DNA of 64,000 nucleotides from Oceanipulchritudo coccoides (GCF_010500615.1 NZ_JAAGNX010000003.1:496001-560000), one strand, 5' to 3'; shown: positions 35,304 to 45,498, counted from the stretch's first letter. Numbers and translations: made by a program. Notes: a model not told the origin generated them from the letters alone.

Positions 35304-36881
35304 ATGAGCTGGAACACATTTACAGAAAACACCTACGTCAATCAGGAGCTGGATTTCAGCCTCGATTACAGTCTCATGGGCGTTGAGCCCAGCTGGTTTG
35401 AGAAGATGGAACCCAAAATGCAGGTTGCCTTTGAGGCCATGCGTGAGCTGGAGGGCGGCGCCATTGCCAATCCGGACGAGGGACGAATGGTCGGCCATTA
35501 CTGGCTACGTGCGCCGCACAAGGCACCTGATGAATCCATAGAGTCAGCCATCAAGGACTGTCTGCAGAGCATTGAGGCCTTCGCTGGCAGGGTCCACCGG
35601 GGCGAAATCACGGGTGCCGGGGGTGCGTTTGAACACCTTCTGGTCATCGGTATCGGCGGTTCCGCACTGGGGCCGCAATTCGTCGCCCAGGCACTCGGTC
35701 AACCGGGCGAGGATCGCCTCAAGCTGCACTTCTTTGACAATACCGATCCGGATGGAATGGATCTTACGCTCGCAAACCTGCGCGGCCAGCTTGACCGGAC
35801 GCTCGCCGTCGTCATTTCAAAGTCAGGCGGAACCCCTGAGACGCGCAATGGCATGCTCGAAGCGGTTCAGGCCTTTCTCACGGAAGGAATTGAGTTTGGG
35901 ACACAGGCAGTCGCCATCACGGGCGACGGCAGCAAGCTCGATCAAGTCGCCATCGAGGAAGACTGGCTGGCCCGATTCCCCATGTGGGACTGGGTCGGTG
36001 GCCGGACTTCGGAGCTTGCCGCAGTTGGGCTTTTTCCGGCCGCATTGCAAGGCCTTGATGTGCGCACCATGCTCAGTGGCGCAGCCGCCATGGACGCATT
36101 GACGATTGAACAGGAAACCCGCGAAAACCCGGCTGCCCTGCTCGCCTTGCTCTGGTACCACGCGACCAACGGCAAGGGTGAAAAGGATATGGTCATCCTC
36201 CCTTACAAGGATCGGCTGATGCTGTTTTCCAAATACCTGCAGCAGCTCATCATGGAATCCCTCGGCAAGGAAAAGGATCTGGATGGCAACACGGTCTATC
36301 AGGGAATTGCCGTATACGGGAACAAGGGATCCACCGACCAGCATGCCTACGTCCAGCAGCTCCGCGAGGGGGTGAATAATTTCTTCGCCACGTTTATCGA
36401 AGTCAAAAAGGACCGCGAAGGAGCCTCGATTGATGTCGATGAAGGCACCACTTCCGGGGATTACCTGCACGCTTTCCTTCTCGGTACGCGTGCCGCCCTT
36501 GCCGAAATGGGACGCAGCTCCCTCACCATCTCCATTGATGAGGTCAATGCCCGTACCGTCGGTATGCTCATCGCCCTCTATGAGCGCGCCGTCGGGTACT
36601 ACGCTTCCCTCGTCAATATCAATGCCTACCACCAGCCAGGCGTTGAGGCAGGTAAAAAAGCGGCTGCCGGCTTCCTGAAGCTTCAGGCGGATCTGCTCGC
36701 CTTCCTCAAGGATAACAAGGGAAAATACTTCTCCGTTCCCGAGCTAGCTTCCACTCTCAAGGCTGAGGAGCAGGCAGTCACCCTCTTCAAGTTGCTCGAG
36801 CACGCACTCCTTAATCCCGCCAAGGGAATTGAAAGAAAGCTAAGCAAAAAACCGTTTGACTCGACGTATGGAATGAGCTAA
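35304..36881 (+). CDS. pgi: Glucose-6-phosphate isomerase
   Basis: Interconverts glucose-6-P and fructose-6-P. The 525-aa product has SIS folds: [58 protein letters not shown] and [20 protein letters not shown], with the catalytic-type residues in QQL and in NIDEVN-like regions. It is the isomerase form found in cyanobacteria and several other phyla rather than the E. coli form. It starts 5 bases after the ilvD stop. Confidence 0.95.
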   Translation: MSWNTFTENTYVNQELDFSLDYSLMGVEPSWFEKMEPKMQVAFEAMRELEGGAIANPDEGRMVGHYWLRAPHKAPDESIESAIKDCLQSIEAFAGRVHRGEITGAGGAFEHLLVIGIGGSALGPQFVAQALGQPGEDRLKLHFFDNTDPDGMDLTLANLRGQLDRTLAVVISKSGGTPETRNGMLEAVQAFLTEGIEFGTQAVAITGDGSKLDQVAIEEDWLARFPMWDWVGGRTSELAAVGLFPAALQGLDVRTMLSGAAAMDALTIEQETRENPAALLALLWYHATNGKGEKDMVILPYKDRLMLFSKYLQQLIMESLGKEKDLDGNTVYQGIAVYGNKGSTDQHAYVQQLREGVNNFFATFIEVKKDREGASIDVDEGTTSGDYLHAFLLGTRAALAEMGRSSLTISIDEVNARTVGMLIALYERAVGYYASLVNINAYHQPGVEAGKKAAAGFLKLQADLLAFLKDNKGKYFSVPELASTLKAEEQAVTLFKLLEHALLNPAKGIERKLSKKPFDSTYGMS

Positions 36882-36892
36882 TTCCTGAGCCC

Positions 36893-37630
36893 ATGCAAAG
36901 ATGGGCCATACTGAGTATCAGCGGAGCGGGCATTTTACTGGGGCTGCTTGTTTGGCGCGAGTGGGCGCATGCGGGCAACCGAAAGGCGTGGGGGGCCGAA
37001 TCCCAACGGCTTCAGGCAAGCCTTTCGGATACCGTATCCGGGCTTGAGGAGAAAAGAGAGGCGCTGACAACCACCCGGAGGACCCTCGAGGAATTGCAAA
37101 TCAACCATGATTCCCTGCGTGACCGGGTCACTAATCTTGAAGCACAGCGCAATCACCTGCGGGCCGAGACCAATCGCCAATCAGAGCGGGCCAGGCTGGC
37201 TGATTTGGCGGTTAAGGAAATCAAGACCGAGCTGGAAAGTGCACGGCAACAAATACTGGAACTGACCGCCCTGCCCCGCGAGCTGCAGGCTAAGCTGGAC
37301 CAGGCGGAGGCCCGCCTTAAGGAAATGGAGTCTTCGCTGGATCGTCAGGCGGGACTTCAGTCCCTTTACCCGGCAAGCCTCGATGTGGAAGGAGTGGCCA
37401 CCGACGGATCAGTTTTTGCCCTGACGGGTCCGCTTCCGGAAGCAAATGCCCTGCCCCTTCCCGTCTATGTCTGCCAGAGGGATTCCATTCGCCTTGAGGG
37501 CTGGATCAACCGGCTCGAGAACGGCGTGGCCATTGGGCATGTGGAACAATGGCACTCATCCGCATCCACACTTGTCAAAGGGGAAAAAGTCTTCATCTTA
37601 CCAAGACATAGATATGAAGCGGACAACTAA
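36893..37630 (+). CDS. Membrane-anchored coiled-coil protein
   Basis: A 245-aa protein with an N-terminal membrane anchor (about 4-22) and a long heptad-rich coiled coil (about 35-160, e.g. QRLQASLSDTVSGLEEKREA, LRDRVTNLEAQRNHLRAE). The C-terminal globular part has no motif I know. It lies 11 bases after pgi and overlaps the next small lipoprotein gene by 17 bases. It could be an envelope scaffold; no function is assigned. Confidence 0.75.
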   Translation: MQRWAILSISGAGILLGLLVWREWAHAGNRKAWGAESQRLQASLSDTVSGLEEKREALTTTRRTLEELQINHDSLRDRVTNLEAQRNHLRAETNRQSERARLADLAVKEIKTELESARQQILELTALPRELQAKLDQAEARLKEMESSLDRQAGLQSLYPASLDVEGVATDGSVFALTGPLPEANALPLPVYVCQRDSIRLEGWINRLENGVAIGHVEQWHSSASTLVKGEKVFILPRHRYEADN

Positions 37631-37787
37631 GATCATTTTCCTTCTTCTCCTTTCCTTTACCGGCCTGTTCCTCATGAGTGGCTGCCGCAGCCTCGCGGAA
37701 GAGGATCCCAACGAGCAGCAAATCCCCTGGGCCACACCGGCTAACTGGGAAGGCCAGCTTCCGGGAATGCCCAGCGGCGGGTTTTAA
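37614..37787 (+). CDS. Small lipoprotein (57 aa)
   Basis: From the ATG at 37614: a basic start (MKRTTK), a hydrophobic core and a good lipobox LMSGC (Cys near 24). A short acidic/proline-rich mature part (EEDPNEQQIPWATPANWEGQ) ends PGMPSGGF. The ATG lies inside the end of the coiled-coil gene. The mature part is only about 34 residues. Small lipoproteins of this shape, with an acidic linker and conserved IPWxxPxxWEG-like segment, recur in this phylum (my impression, unverified). Confidence 0.72.
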   Translation: MKRTTKIIFLLLLSFTGLFLMSGCRSLAEEDPNEQQIPWATPANWEGQLPGMPSGGF

Positions 37788-37803
37788 TCGCAAGGAGCAT
37801 GGC

Positions 37804-38508
37804 ATGTCATCAGGTGAAGAGCTCCCTGCCGGTCTCTACCTGATCGCCACTCCGATCGGGAACCTCGGTGACGTGAGTCAACGAGCCATCAAGACGATGA
37901 GCGATGTGAACAGGCTCTATGCAGAGGATACACGCCATTCGCGAAAGTTGCTCAATCATCTCGGGATAGACCGGGGACTTCTCGCCTGCCATGAACACAA
38001 CGAGGCAGCACTCACCGAGGAGATCTGCCGCATGATCAGCAATGGGGATAGCTGTGGGCTCATCAGCGACGCGGGCACGCCGGGAATAAGCGATCCGGGA
38101 TTCCGGCTTGTGCGGGCCTGCCGGAAGGCCGGTTTGCCAGTCATCCCGATTCCGGGGGCCAGCGCGGTTGTGACGGCCTTGTCCGTGTCAGGATTGCCAA
38201 CCGACAGTTTTCTCTTTGTCGGGTTTCTCCCACCTAAGCGAGCAGCCCGGTTGCGCCACTTTGAAGAAAACAAGGAGGTGCAAACGACCTTGGTCTATTT
38301 TGAATCAACCCACCGGATCGAAAAATTCATCACGGATGCGGAGACGGTCTTTGGGCCCGACCGGGTGATCTGTATCGCCCGCGAGCTGACCAAGCATCAT
38401 GAGACAGTATTGACAGGGCCACTACAGGAAGTCGCGTCACGCTTTGCCAAGGGATCCTCCAAAGGCGAATATGTGGTCATGGTGGCAAAAGAGGGCTACA
38501 CCCTATGA
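37804..38508 (+). CDS. rsmI: 16S rRNA (cytidine-1402-2'-O)-methyltransferase
   Basis: RsmI methylates the ribose of C1402, the same nucleotide base-methylated by RsmH encoded at 13358. From the ATG at 37804 (AAGGAG 6 bases upstream) the product is 234 aa. It starts GLYLIATPIGNLGDVSQRAI after a short lead; LYAEDTRHSRKLLNHLGI, ISDAGTPGISDPGFRLVRAC and FYxSTHR-like VYFESTHRIEKF are family blocks. It overlaps the ppx gene by 4 bases. Confidence 0.95.
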   Translation: MSSGEELPAGLYLIATPIGNLGDVSQRAIKTMSDVNRLYAEDTRHSRKLLNHLGIDRGLLACHEHNEAALTEEICRMISNGDSCGLISDAGTPGISDPGFRLVRACRKAGLPVIPIPGASAVVTALSVSGLPTDSFLFVGFLPPKRAARLRHFEENKEVQTTLVYFESTHRIEKFITDAETVFGPDRVICIARELTKHHETVLTGPLQEVASRFAKGSSKGEYVVMVAKEGYTL

Positions 38509-39446
38509 AGCCACGGGTTGCGGTCATTGATATTGGCAGCAATTCCATCAAGTCCCTGGTGGCTGAGCGGGATGGAGGCACATTCGGCCTGCGGGCCCTG
38601 CATGAAAAGACCTTGGAGGTGCGGATCAGCCAGGGCATTGGCGGCAATCCACCCATGCTCCATGCCGAGCGCATTGAAGCAGGCGTGGAAGCCGTGCGCG
38701 AATTGTGGGATGATTGCCAGGACAACGGACCATTGGGCGGGTTGCGTATCGTAGCAACAAGTGCCGTCCGCTCGGCTGGCAACGGCCAACTTTTCACCGG
38801 GGCCATTGAGGCGCTCACCGGAATAAGTCCCCAGGTCCTGACCGGGGCAGAAGAAGCCGATGCCATTGCCCTTGGAGTGAGGACAGATCCTTCCATCGAA
38901 GACCACTTGAACGACTTCACGGTCTTTGATCTGGGTGGAGGGAGCCTCGAATTGATTCGCTTTGAGCATCACGGCGTCACCGACAGGACAAGCCTGCCTC
39001 TCGGGGCAGTCCGGCTGACAGAGCAGTTCTTTTCGGACCCCTCGCAACCCATTCCAAAGATTGAGCAAGTGAAACTCTATCAATTTATCCATGAGCATAT
39101 CCTGGCTTCGGGGGTTGAAGTCAGGGCCCCATTGGTTGGGTGTAGTGGCGGGCTGGCTGCGTTGCGCAATGTCGTGGCGGCCAGGGCAGAGGCTCACCAT
39201 CCTGATCCGAGCTACTTCCCCCGGAAACTGATTGAATCCATGGCCATCGAGTTTGCCGGGATGGACCTGACCAGGCGGATGGCCGTTGAGGGCTTGCCCA
39301 CCCGACGCGCAGACATCTTTCCAGCAGCCATGATCGTTTTCAAGGTGTTGCTGGAGATGGCACAGGCCGACGGTATCCGCCATTCACTACACAATCTGCG
39401 CTATGGGCTGGCGCTGATGATGCTACGCGGCATAGAGGCCGCGTGA
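38505..39446 (+). CDS. Ppx/GppA family phosphatase
   Basis: Exopolyphosphatase / pppGpp phosphohydrolase family with an actin-like ATPase fold. The 313-aa product starts MKPRVAVIDIGSNSIKSLVA. It has the catalytic-region VLTGAEEADAIALGV and the glycine-rich FDLGGGSLELIRF. Only the N-terminal two-domain core is present, with no HD C-terminal domain, as in the shorter family members. Its last 24 bases overlap the convergent ctaG gene. Confidence 0.92.
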   Translation: MKPRVAVIDIGSNSIKSLVAERDGGTFGLRALHEKTLEVRISQGIGGNPPMLHAERIEAGVEAVRELWDDCQDNGPLGGLRIVATSAVRSAGNGQLFTGAIEALTGISPQVLTGAEEADAIALGVRTDPSIEDHLNDFTVFDLGGGSLELIRFEHHGVTDRTSLPLGAVRLTEQFFSDPSQPIPKIEQVKLYQFIHEHILASGVEVRAPLVGCSGGLAALRNVVAARAEAHHPDPSYFPRKLIESMAIEFAGMDLTRRMAVEGLPTRRADIFPAAMIVFKVLLEMAQADGIRHSLHNLRYGLALMMLRGIEAA

Positions 39447-40232
39447 GGCCGAACCGTTTTCCTGTTCCCGGTTCCACATGTAAAAGGCGCGCCCGATCAG
39501 CCACAGGCTGATCACCATATTGGCCACTTTCATCAACAGGCCCCCGAGGACCTGATCCGACATGGGATCAAGAAAGCTGATGCGCGGAGCCAGCTCATAG
39601 GTCGGGTAAAGGATTTCCGTGGAGAAAGTGAGTATTCCAAAGAGCGGTATTTGCGCGACCATGAGCAAAAAGATAAAAAGGATCTGCGTGCCCCAGTTCA
39701 TTCGCGGAATCAGGGTGGACTTGTTGAGAACCGGCCAGAGCATCATCACGGAGGTCCCGAACATGGTCAGGTGCTCAACCATGTGCAGGACTTTGTCATG
39801 CAGCGCAGCTTCGTACAGGACGGGGAAATGCCACACACAGAAGGTGAAGGTAAAGGCCACTCCGGCAGTCAACGGGTGAAGGAGAAAACGGAAAAGGCGC
39901 AGGGCAGTGGCGGATTTCCCGAGCAATCCATCAATGAACCAGCCGGGAATGGACAGCACGGTCAAAACCGCTGTCACATACATGAGAATGTTGTGCTGAA
40001 CCATGTGCGCGCTGAAGAGAAAGCCTTCTCCCATCGCATCCAGCGGTGATCCAACAGCAATGTAGAAGCTGAGGACACCGGCAAGGAACCATGTCAGTTC
40101 AGCCTTCGGATAGGCTGCTTGGGGATTAATCTTGTCACGTAGCGGACCTACCAGTACAAGGTAAGCCCAGGTCACCAACAGGATACCAATCAGCAATGCC
40201 GGCTCGGTATGCCAATGTACCCACTCGACCAT
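39423..40232 (-). CDS. ctaG: Cytochrome c oxidase assembly factor CtaG (caa3_CtaG type)
   Basis: A 269-aa membrane protein with about seven helices. Blocks typical of caa3_CtaG: SPLDAMGEGFLFSAHMVQHN, FCVWHFPVLYEAALHDK, HMVEHLTMFGTSVMMLWPVL. Several conserved histidines could bind copper. Family members help assemble the CuB site of caa3 oxidases. It is the last gene of the minus-strand oxidase operon, 3 bases after ctaF. Confidence 0.88.
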   Translation of the reverse strand: MVEWVHWHTEPALLIGILLVTWAYLVLVGPLRDKINPQAAYPKAELTWFLAGVLSFYIAVGSPLDAMGEGFLFSAHMVQHNILMYVTAVLTVLSIPGWFIDGLLGKSATALRLFRFLLHPLTAGVAFTFTFCVWHFPVLYEAALHDKVLHMVEHLTMFGTSVMMLWPVLNKSTLIPRMNWGTQILFIFLLMVAQIPLFGILTFSTEILYPTYELAPRISFLDPMSDQVLGGLLMKVANMVISLWLIGRAFYMWNREQENGSASRGLYAA

Positions 40233-40235
40233 CTG

Positions 40236-40580
40236 CTAAAGCGGTGAACCAGCTGGATCCACCTCGAAGAGGAAGAGCAACGCCGTCACCGTCCCTGTGG
40301 CGATAAACAGCCCGATCATGAACAGGATGGTGCAGAGGGCGCGATCCCAGCGCAGGTGCATGAACCACCAGATCACTGCAAGGAACTTGACCAGGGATAG
40401 AATCCCAAGGGAAAAGAAAACGAGGAGCTTGTGGACCGGGAGGTAAATGATGACAATCTCAATCGCCGTGATGAGGATCATCGCCATCGCCACATTGAAG
40501 AATGTGAAGTATTTTGCGTGCTCTTCCTGGAGATGCGGATCGAAGGAGGGTTCAGGATTTTCAGTGGTTGCGTGTGACAT
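40236..40580 (-). CDS. ctaF: Cytochrome c oxidase subunit IV (prokaryotic COX4)
   Basis: A 114-aa protein with three hydrophobic helices (about 27-46, 50-72, 82-106). The WWFMHLRWDRALCTILF pattern is typical of prokaryotic COX4/CyoD-like subunits. It follows ctaE by 20 bases and precedes ctaG. The family is small and weakly conserved; position supports the call. Confidence 0.85.
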   Translation of the reverse strand: MSHATTENPEPSFDPHLQEEHAKYFTFFNVAMAMILITAIEIVIIYLPVHKLLVFFSLGILSLVKFLAVIWWFMHLRWDRALCTILFMIGLFIATGTVTALLFLFEVDPAGSPL

Positions 40581-40600
40581 GGTGTCCTGGCGTTAAAGGA

Positions 40601-41422
40601 TTAAAGGTACTCAACGAGATAAACAGCAGTGAAAATGATGATCCAGACAATGTCGACAAAGTGCCAGTACAAACCAGCTACTTCGACATCCAGCGCGTTC
40701 TCACGCTTGTAACGCCCGCGCAGAGGGGTTGTCACAACCAACAAGATCGGGAAAAGAGCGACCCACGCGGCTGCCGAGTAAAGGTATGCCGAATAGTCAT
40801 GATGCAGGAAATAAAGCGCGATCATCACAATGACCGGGGATACCCAGAAGATCGCCAACTGCTGGAAGAGATTTCTCTCCTTTGCAAAGTCACCAAAGCG
40901 CTTGGGCAGTGTAGCGAAAAACCACATACTGAGCCAGAGAACACCAAGGGCAACGTGCACACCGTGCGTTCCTGTCAGGGTGTAGAAGGTCGATCCAAAA
41001 ACCGTGCTGCTCAGGGTCAATCCCTTCTCGTGAACGAAGTGATTGAACTCATAGACCTGACCACCGAGGAAGATCATCCCGAAGAGGACGGTTCCCATCA
41101 GGAAGCCACGCATGCTGGGGATGTTTCTCTTGTGGGCCGCCGACACGGTCAGCGCCATGAGGAATGAACTCATGAGCAGGATGAAGGAACTGAACCCGGT
41201 CAGCTCGATACTGAAAATATCCGTGGGGTCTTCCACTCCCGGATAAATCTTGCGATAAATCAAATGGGTACTGATGAGCGTCCCGAAGAACATGCAATCC
41301 GAGGCGAGAAAGGCCCACATGGCCATTTTCTTGTTCTCGACCCCCGTGCTGGTCTCTTTCAGTGCTTCAAGCGGATCGGCGTGTGATGCGTGATCTGACA
41401 TAACAATATTTCCTGAATACAA
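40601..41422 (-). CDS. ctaE: Cytochrome c oxidase subunit III
   Basis: A 273-aa protein with about seven helices and the subunit III pattern (MWAFLASDCMFFGTLISTHL, LTGTHGVHVALGVLWLSMW, GLYWHFVDIVWIIIFTAVYL). Subunit III stabilises subunit I and its proton uptake path. It lies 3 bases after ctaD within the operon. No anomaly seen. Confidence 0.95.
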   Translation of the reverse strand: MYSGNIVMSDHASHADPLEALKETSTGVENKKMAMWAFLASDCMFFGTLISTHLIYRKIYPGVEDPTDIFSIELTGFSSFILLMSSFLMALTVSAAHKRNIPSMRGFLMGTVLFGMIFLGGQVYEFNHFVHEKGLTLSSTVFGSTFYTLTGTHGVHVALGVLWLSMWFFATLPKRFGDFAKERNLFQQLAIFWVSPVIVMIALYFLHHDYSAYLYSAAAWVALFPILLVVTTPLRGRYKRENALDVEVAGLYWHFVDIVWIIIFTAVYLVEYL

Positions 41423-41425
41423 TTT

Positions 41426-43402
41426 CTAGTGATGTGCCTGCTGGCCTTCCGGCTCGATAGCACCTTCCAGCTCGGCTGGATCGGGATGCAGATGATATCC
41501 GCCAGGTCCCTCGAGGGCCCAGCCGAAGATTCCGGCAAAGGTAATCAGCAATCCGGGAACGGTGAGGTGGAAGAGTGAGAAATCCACTTCCGCTGACAGG
41601 AAGGGCAACATCGTTTCAAGCGGTTGCTTGTGGAAGACCATCCCGAGACCGGCAACAAAAAGGCCAAGTCCCACGACAAGCGGCCACCATGACTGGTCGG
41701 GCATATGAATTCCGTGCGGTCCCGGAGCAACCTTGTCCATGCGCTTCTCGGGTTTGCCGTACTTGTTTTCCCATGCCTGGTCGCGTGACTTGATGACCGG
41801 ATTGTAGGCAAAGTTGTATTCTTTCGGCGGGCTGTCGGTCTCCCATTCCAGGGTGCGTGAATCCCACGGATCATTGCCGGCTTTCTCGCCCTTGAAACAG
41901 CTCCAGATGACTTGTAGGACAAACGCGGCAATCCCAAAGCCCAGAATCAAGGCGCCGATTGTCGACCAGAAATTGCCGTCGGCCCAGCCCATCTCAGCCT
42001 TGTAAGTGTGCGTCCGGCGGGGCATCCCGGTCATCCCGAGGATGTGCATTGGGAAGAAGGCAATATTGAAACCAATGAAGATGGTATAGAAAATGACTTT
42101 CCCTAAAGCCTCGTTCATGAGCTTACCGGTAACCTTCGGGAACCAGTAATAGATCCCACAGATCAAGGCAAAGATGGAACCGCCGATGAGCACATAGTGA
42201 AAGTGTGCAATGACAAAGTAGGAGTCCTGCTGCTGCGCGTCGACTGGAGGAGAACTGTGCATGATACCGGTGAAGCCGCCCATCATGAACATCCAGATAA
42301 AGCCGAGGGCAAAGAGCATCGGTGTGGTGAAGCGGATACGCCCGCCCCAGAGAGTACCAATCCAGTTGAAGATCTTCACACCGGTCGGGATCGAGATGAG
42401 CATGGTCAGGAAGGCGAAGGCCGAGGTTGCGACAATACCAAGTCCGGTCGTGAACATGTGGTGACTCCACACGGCGAAGCCAAGGAATCCGATCACCGCA
42501 CCAGAGAAGACAACCAGCGGGTAGCCAAAGAGCGGCTTGCGGGCGAAAACAGGAAGCACCTCGGAAATAATTCCCATCGCCGGAAGGATGAGAATATACA
42601 CTTCGGGGTGTCCGAAGATCCAGAAAAGGTGCTGCCAGAGGATTGGCTTACCACCACCGGCCACCTCGAAGAAATGTGTTCCGAAATGACGGTCAAACAT
42701 CAGCTCAACCAAGGCGATGGTGATCGCAGGAAAGGCCAGAATGATGAGGAAGGAGGTCACCAGGGTCATCCACGTAAAGAGCGGCAGGCGCATCATGCTC
42801 AGGCCCGGGGCGCGCATGTTGACAATAGTCGTGATGAAATTGAATGAACCCGCAAGGGAGGCGATACCCAGTATCTGCAAACCGATGATCCAGAAATCCG
42901 TACCAAGATCCGGACTGAACTGTCGGGATGTCAGTGGAGCATACCCGAACCATCCAATGGCCGGTGCGCCGCCCTGGAAAAACCAGCTCATATTGACAAT
43001 GATTCCCCCCAGCAGGAAGGCCCACAGGCCAAGCGCATTCAGGCGCGGAAAGGCCACGTCGCGCGCCCCAATCTGCAGTGGCATGATGTAGTTGAAAAAT
43101 GCGGCACTGAGGGGCATCACAGCGAGGAACACCATTGTGGTACCGTGCATTGTGAAGAGCTGATTGTAGGTTCGGGCATCGACAAGGTCGTTTTCCGGAA
43201 CCATCAGCTGCAGGCGGATGATCAGGGCTTCAACACCGCCAAGGAGAAGGAAGAAGAGCGCGCCGATGGCGTAGGCAATTCCGATCTTCTTGTGATCGAC
43301 GGTGGTCAGGAAGCCGACAATTCCGGTCTTCTTGTAGGGACGCGACCAAACGCCATTGTGGGCGGTGGCTTCAGCGTGTTCGGGGCTGGCTGTCGTGGAC
43401 AT
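41426..43402 (-). CDS. ctaD: Cytochrome c oxidase subunit I (haem-copper oxidase, A1-like)
   Basis: The catalytic subunit holding haem a, haem a3 and CuB. The 658-aa product has 12 or more helices. The active-site block reads FGHPEVYILILPAMGIISEV, with the Glu of the A1-type D-channel, then VWSHHMFTTG (CuB His pair) and IVAHFHYVLIGGS (haem ligand region). A C-terminal extension of about 100 residues adds further helices. It lies 14 bases after ctaC. Confidence 0.97.
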   Translation of the reverse strand: MSTTASPEHAEATAHNGVWSRPYKKTGIVGFLTTVDHKKIGIAYAIGALFFLLLGGVEALIIRLQLMVPENDLVDARTYNQLFTMHGTTMVFLAVMPLSAAFFNYIMPLQIGARDVAFPRLNALGLWAFLLGGIIVNMSWFFQGGAPAIGWFGYAPLTSRQFSPDLGTDFWIIGLQILGIASLAGSFNFITTIVNMRAPGLSMMRLPLFTWMTLVTSFLIILAFPAITIALVELMFDRHFGTHFFEVAGGGKPILWQHLFWIFGHPEVYILILPAMGIISEVLPVFARKPLFGYPLVVFSGAVIGFLGFAVWSHHMFTTGLGIVATSAFAFLTMLISIPTGVKIFNWIGTLWGGRIRFTTPMLFALGFIWMFMMGGFTGIMHSSPPVDAQQQDSYFVIAHFHYVLIGGSIFALICGIYYWFPKVTGKLMNEALGKVIFYTIFIGFNIAFFPMHILGMTGMPRRTHTYKAEMGWADGNFWSTIGALILGFGIAAFVLQVIWSCFKGEKAGNDPWDSRTLEWETDSPPKEYNFAYNPVIKSRDQAWENKYGKPEKRMDKVAPGPHGIHMPDQSWWPLVVGLGLFVAGLGMVFHKQPLETMLPFLSAEVDFSLFHLTVPGLLITFAGIFGWALEGPGGYHLHPDPAELEGAIEPEGQQAHH

Positions 43403-43416
43403 AAAAAATTCTCCCG

Positions 43417-44565
43417 TTACTTGAGGGTGTAAAGATAAGCGACAAGGGCATCAACGTCGCTCTTGGTCAGGTTGGCATCCTTGAGGCCTTCCATCTGGAC
43501 GGCCTTGGGATCATTGGGGTCAGGGAATCCGGCCCACATGAAATTGCCGGGCTTGACCTGATCCGGATTGAGAATCCAGTGGGCAAGGTTTTCGGCATTG
43601 TTCTCGAGCCATCCGGCAGCGATGGAGCTGCGGCTGCCGAAATGCGCCAGGTTGGGACCACTGGTCTGGATCATTGAATCTACACTGTGGCAGCGGACGC
43701 AGTTCTCGACAAAGAGTTCAGTGCCATGCTTGATGAGCTCTGTATCCAAATCTTCAGCACTTTCGGTAATGGCGACCGGCGTGTAGTCAGCCCCGCCGAC
43801 AACGGTCTTTCTCTTCTGGCTGGCAAGCCATGCCTCCCAATCCTCTTCACTGAGGGCACGGGCACGGAAGAGCATGTAGGCGTGTGAATCGCCGCAGTAC
43901 TCGGCACACTGCCCCCAAAAGTAGCCGGGTTCGTCGGCCTTGATCCACATCATGTTCTGCTGCCCGGGCATGAGGTCCGTCTTACCGGCCAGCTTGGGCA
44001 ACCAGAAACTGTGGATGACATCATTTGCCCGCAGACTCAGCCGGACAGCGCGCCCGGCGGGAAAGACCAGCTCATTTGCCGTATGAATTCCCTCTTCAGG
44101 ATACTCAAAGCCCCACCACCATTGGTAACCGGTCACGGTAACATCAATGGCGTCGGCCTCAAACTCAGCTGGGATTTTCTTCTTCAGGATAATTCCCCCA
44201 AAGGTCGGGATTGCAATGACCACCAGGAGAGCCGCTGAGGCGACAACCAGGCCGACTTCAATGAGCGGATGGCCATGGGATTGCGGGGGAATGTAATTCG
44301 GATCGTCCCCTTTCCGGACGCGGAACTTCCAGATGGCAAAGGCCAGCGCCCCGCCCACCGTGATAAAGAGGAACAGCGTCACCCAGAGCGTGATGTAGAA
44401 AATATTCGCCTGATTTTGCGCAATCGGCCCCATGGGATCGAGCGCTGACTGCTGCCCGGTCATGTTGAAGAAAGAGCCCTCCTCGCCCGTGTACAGGCAT
44501 TGGGGAATTGAAATTGCAGTGACGATCAGAAGAATTCCGATCCAGATGTATCCTAACCACTTCAT
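43417..44565 (-). CDS. ctaC: Cytochrome c oxidase subunit II with fused cytochrome c domain
   Basis: A 382-aa subunit II with two helices (about 55-80 and 100-125) and the CuA cupredoxin domain. The CuA ligands are H185, C220, E222, C224, H228 and M231 (in GQCAEYCGDSHAYM). A C-terminal class I cytochrome c domain carries C289-V-R-C-H293. The fusion marks a caa3-type oxidase. The haem c must be attached outside the membrane, which fits the ResB/CcsA genes at 22473-25507. Confidence 0.96.
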   Translation of the reverse strand: MKWLGYIWIGILLIVTAISIPQCLYTGEEGSFFNMTGQQSALDPMGPIAQNQANIFYITLWVTLFLFITVGGALAFAIWKFRVRKGDDPNYIPPQSHGHPLIEVGLVVASAALLVVIAIPTFGGIILKKKIPAEFEADAIDVTVTGYQWWWGFEYPEEGIHTANELVFPAGRAVRLSLRANDVIHSFWLPKLAGKTDLMPGQQNMMWIKADEPGYFWGQCAEYCGDSHAYMLFRARALSEEDWEAWLASQKRKTVVGGADYTPVAITESAEDLDTELIKHGTELFVENCVRCHSVDSMIQTSGPNLAHFGSRSSIAAGWLENNAENLAHWILNPDQVKPGNFMWAGFPDPNDPKAVQMEGLKDANLTKSDVDALVAYLYTLK

Positions 44566-44583
44566 GTTTCAGAAATTCAAAGT

Positions 44584-45498
44584 TTAGATGAAGAACCGGT
44601 CCACCACGAGGGCCCCAAGGTAGGCAGGCAGGTAGAGCAAGGTTGCGATAAAAAGTTTGCGGGCGTGGGCCACGTTGCCGGGGTCGCGGACAAACTGGAT
44701 GGCTGGTTTCAGGTGAGCGTATCCAAGAACTAATGACACGACAAGAAGTAGCCATCCAAACTGTGGTTCACGCAGCGGGGCAAGGCTGATCAGGCAGAGG
44801 ACAATTGTCCATGCAAGTGCCTTGATGGCCACTTGCCGGCCGGTCGCGTCAGAGACGGAAAGCATTTTAAAACCGCCTTCCTCGTAGTCGCGGCGACACA
44901 TCCACGAGATGGCCATGAAATGCGGGAGCTGCCAGGCAAAAAGAATGGCAAAGAGTATCCAGCCCATCGAGCTGAATCCGGCACCGGCAGCAACCCACCC
45001 GATCAACGGCGGAAGGGCTCCCGGAATCGCACCAATCTCGGTCGCCCAAGGCGTCACGCGCTTGAGCGGTGTGTAGGCGAGAATATAGAGGACCACGGTG
45101 GCAGCTGTCAGCAGTGCGGCTGTTATGTTCACCTTGTAGGCGAGCAGGACGACGCCGGTAAGGGCGAGAGCAATACCGTAGATGAACCCCGCCGTCGGCG
45201 AAATGCGCCCGGCGGCAATGGCGCGATCGGCTGTGCGTTCCATTTTTGCATCCACATCGCGTTCCCACCACTGGTTAAGGACACCGCACCCGAAGGCGGC
45301 AAGCGTTGTCCCCAGACAAAGGCTGAAGAAGAGGCTCAGGTCGAGAGCTGGCCCGGCGGCAAAATAGCCAAGAACGGCCGTGGCCACCGACATGAGGCTG
45401 AGCCGGGGCTTGGTCAGTTCCCACCAGTCGCTGAAGTGCGCTTCTGTCCGGTCGGTGGAAAGGGCCTTGATGGAGTTTGTTTGAGTGAGATTAGCCAT
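44584..45498 (-). CDS. ctaB: Protohaem IX farnesyltransferase (haem O synthase)
   Basis: A UbiA-type prenyltransferase of 304 aa that makes haem O for the oxidase. Visible: LTKPRLSLMSVATAVLGYFA, NQWWERDVDAKMERTADR (the NxxxDxxxD motif), YTPLKRVTPWATEIGAIPGA with LPPLIGWVAA, and a final set of helices. It lies between ctaA and ctaC, with 2 bases to ctaA. Confidence 0.95.
   Translation of the reverse strand: MANLTQTNSIKALSTDRTEAHFSDWWELTKPRLSLMSVATAVLGYFAAGPALDLSLFFSLCLGTTLAAFGCGVLNQWWERDVDAKMERTADRAIAAGRISPTAGFIYGIALALTGVVLLAYKVNITAALLTAATVVLYILAYTPLKRVTPWATEIGAIPGALPPLIGWVAAGAGFSSMGWILFAILFAWQLPHFMAISWMCRRDYEEGGFKMLSVSDATGRQVAIKALAWTIVLCLISLAPLREPQFGWLLLVVSLVLGYAHLKPAIQFVRDPGNVAHARKLFIATLLYLPAYLGALVVDRFFI

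Noticed and set aside
35823-36632. Long open frame on the strand opposite pgi
   Set aside because: It mirrors the pgi codons; no ribosome site, no recognisable product, and pgi itself is certain.
38496-39383. Long open frame opposite the Ppx/GppA gene
   Set aside because: Antisense shadow of a GC-rich gene; the product has no family features.
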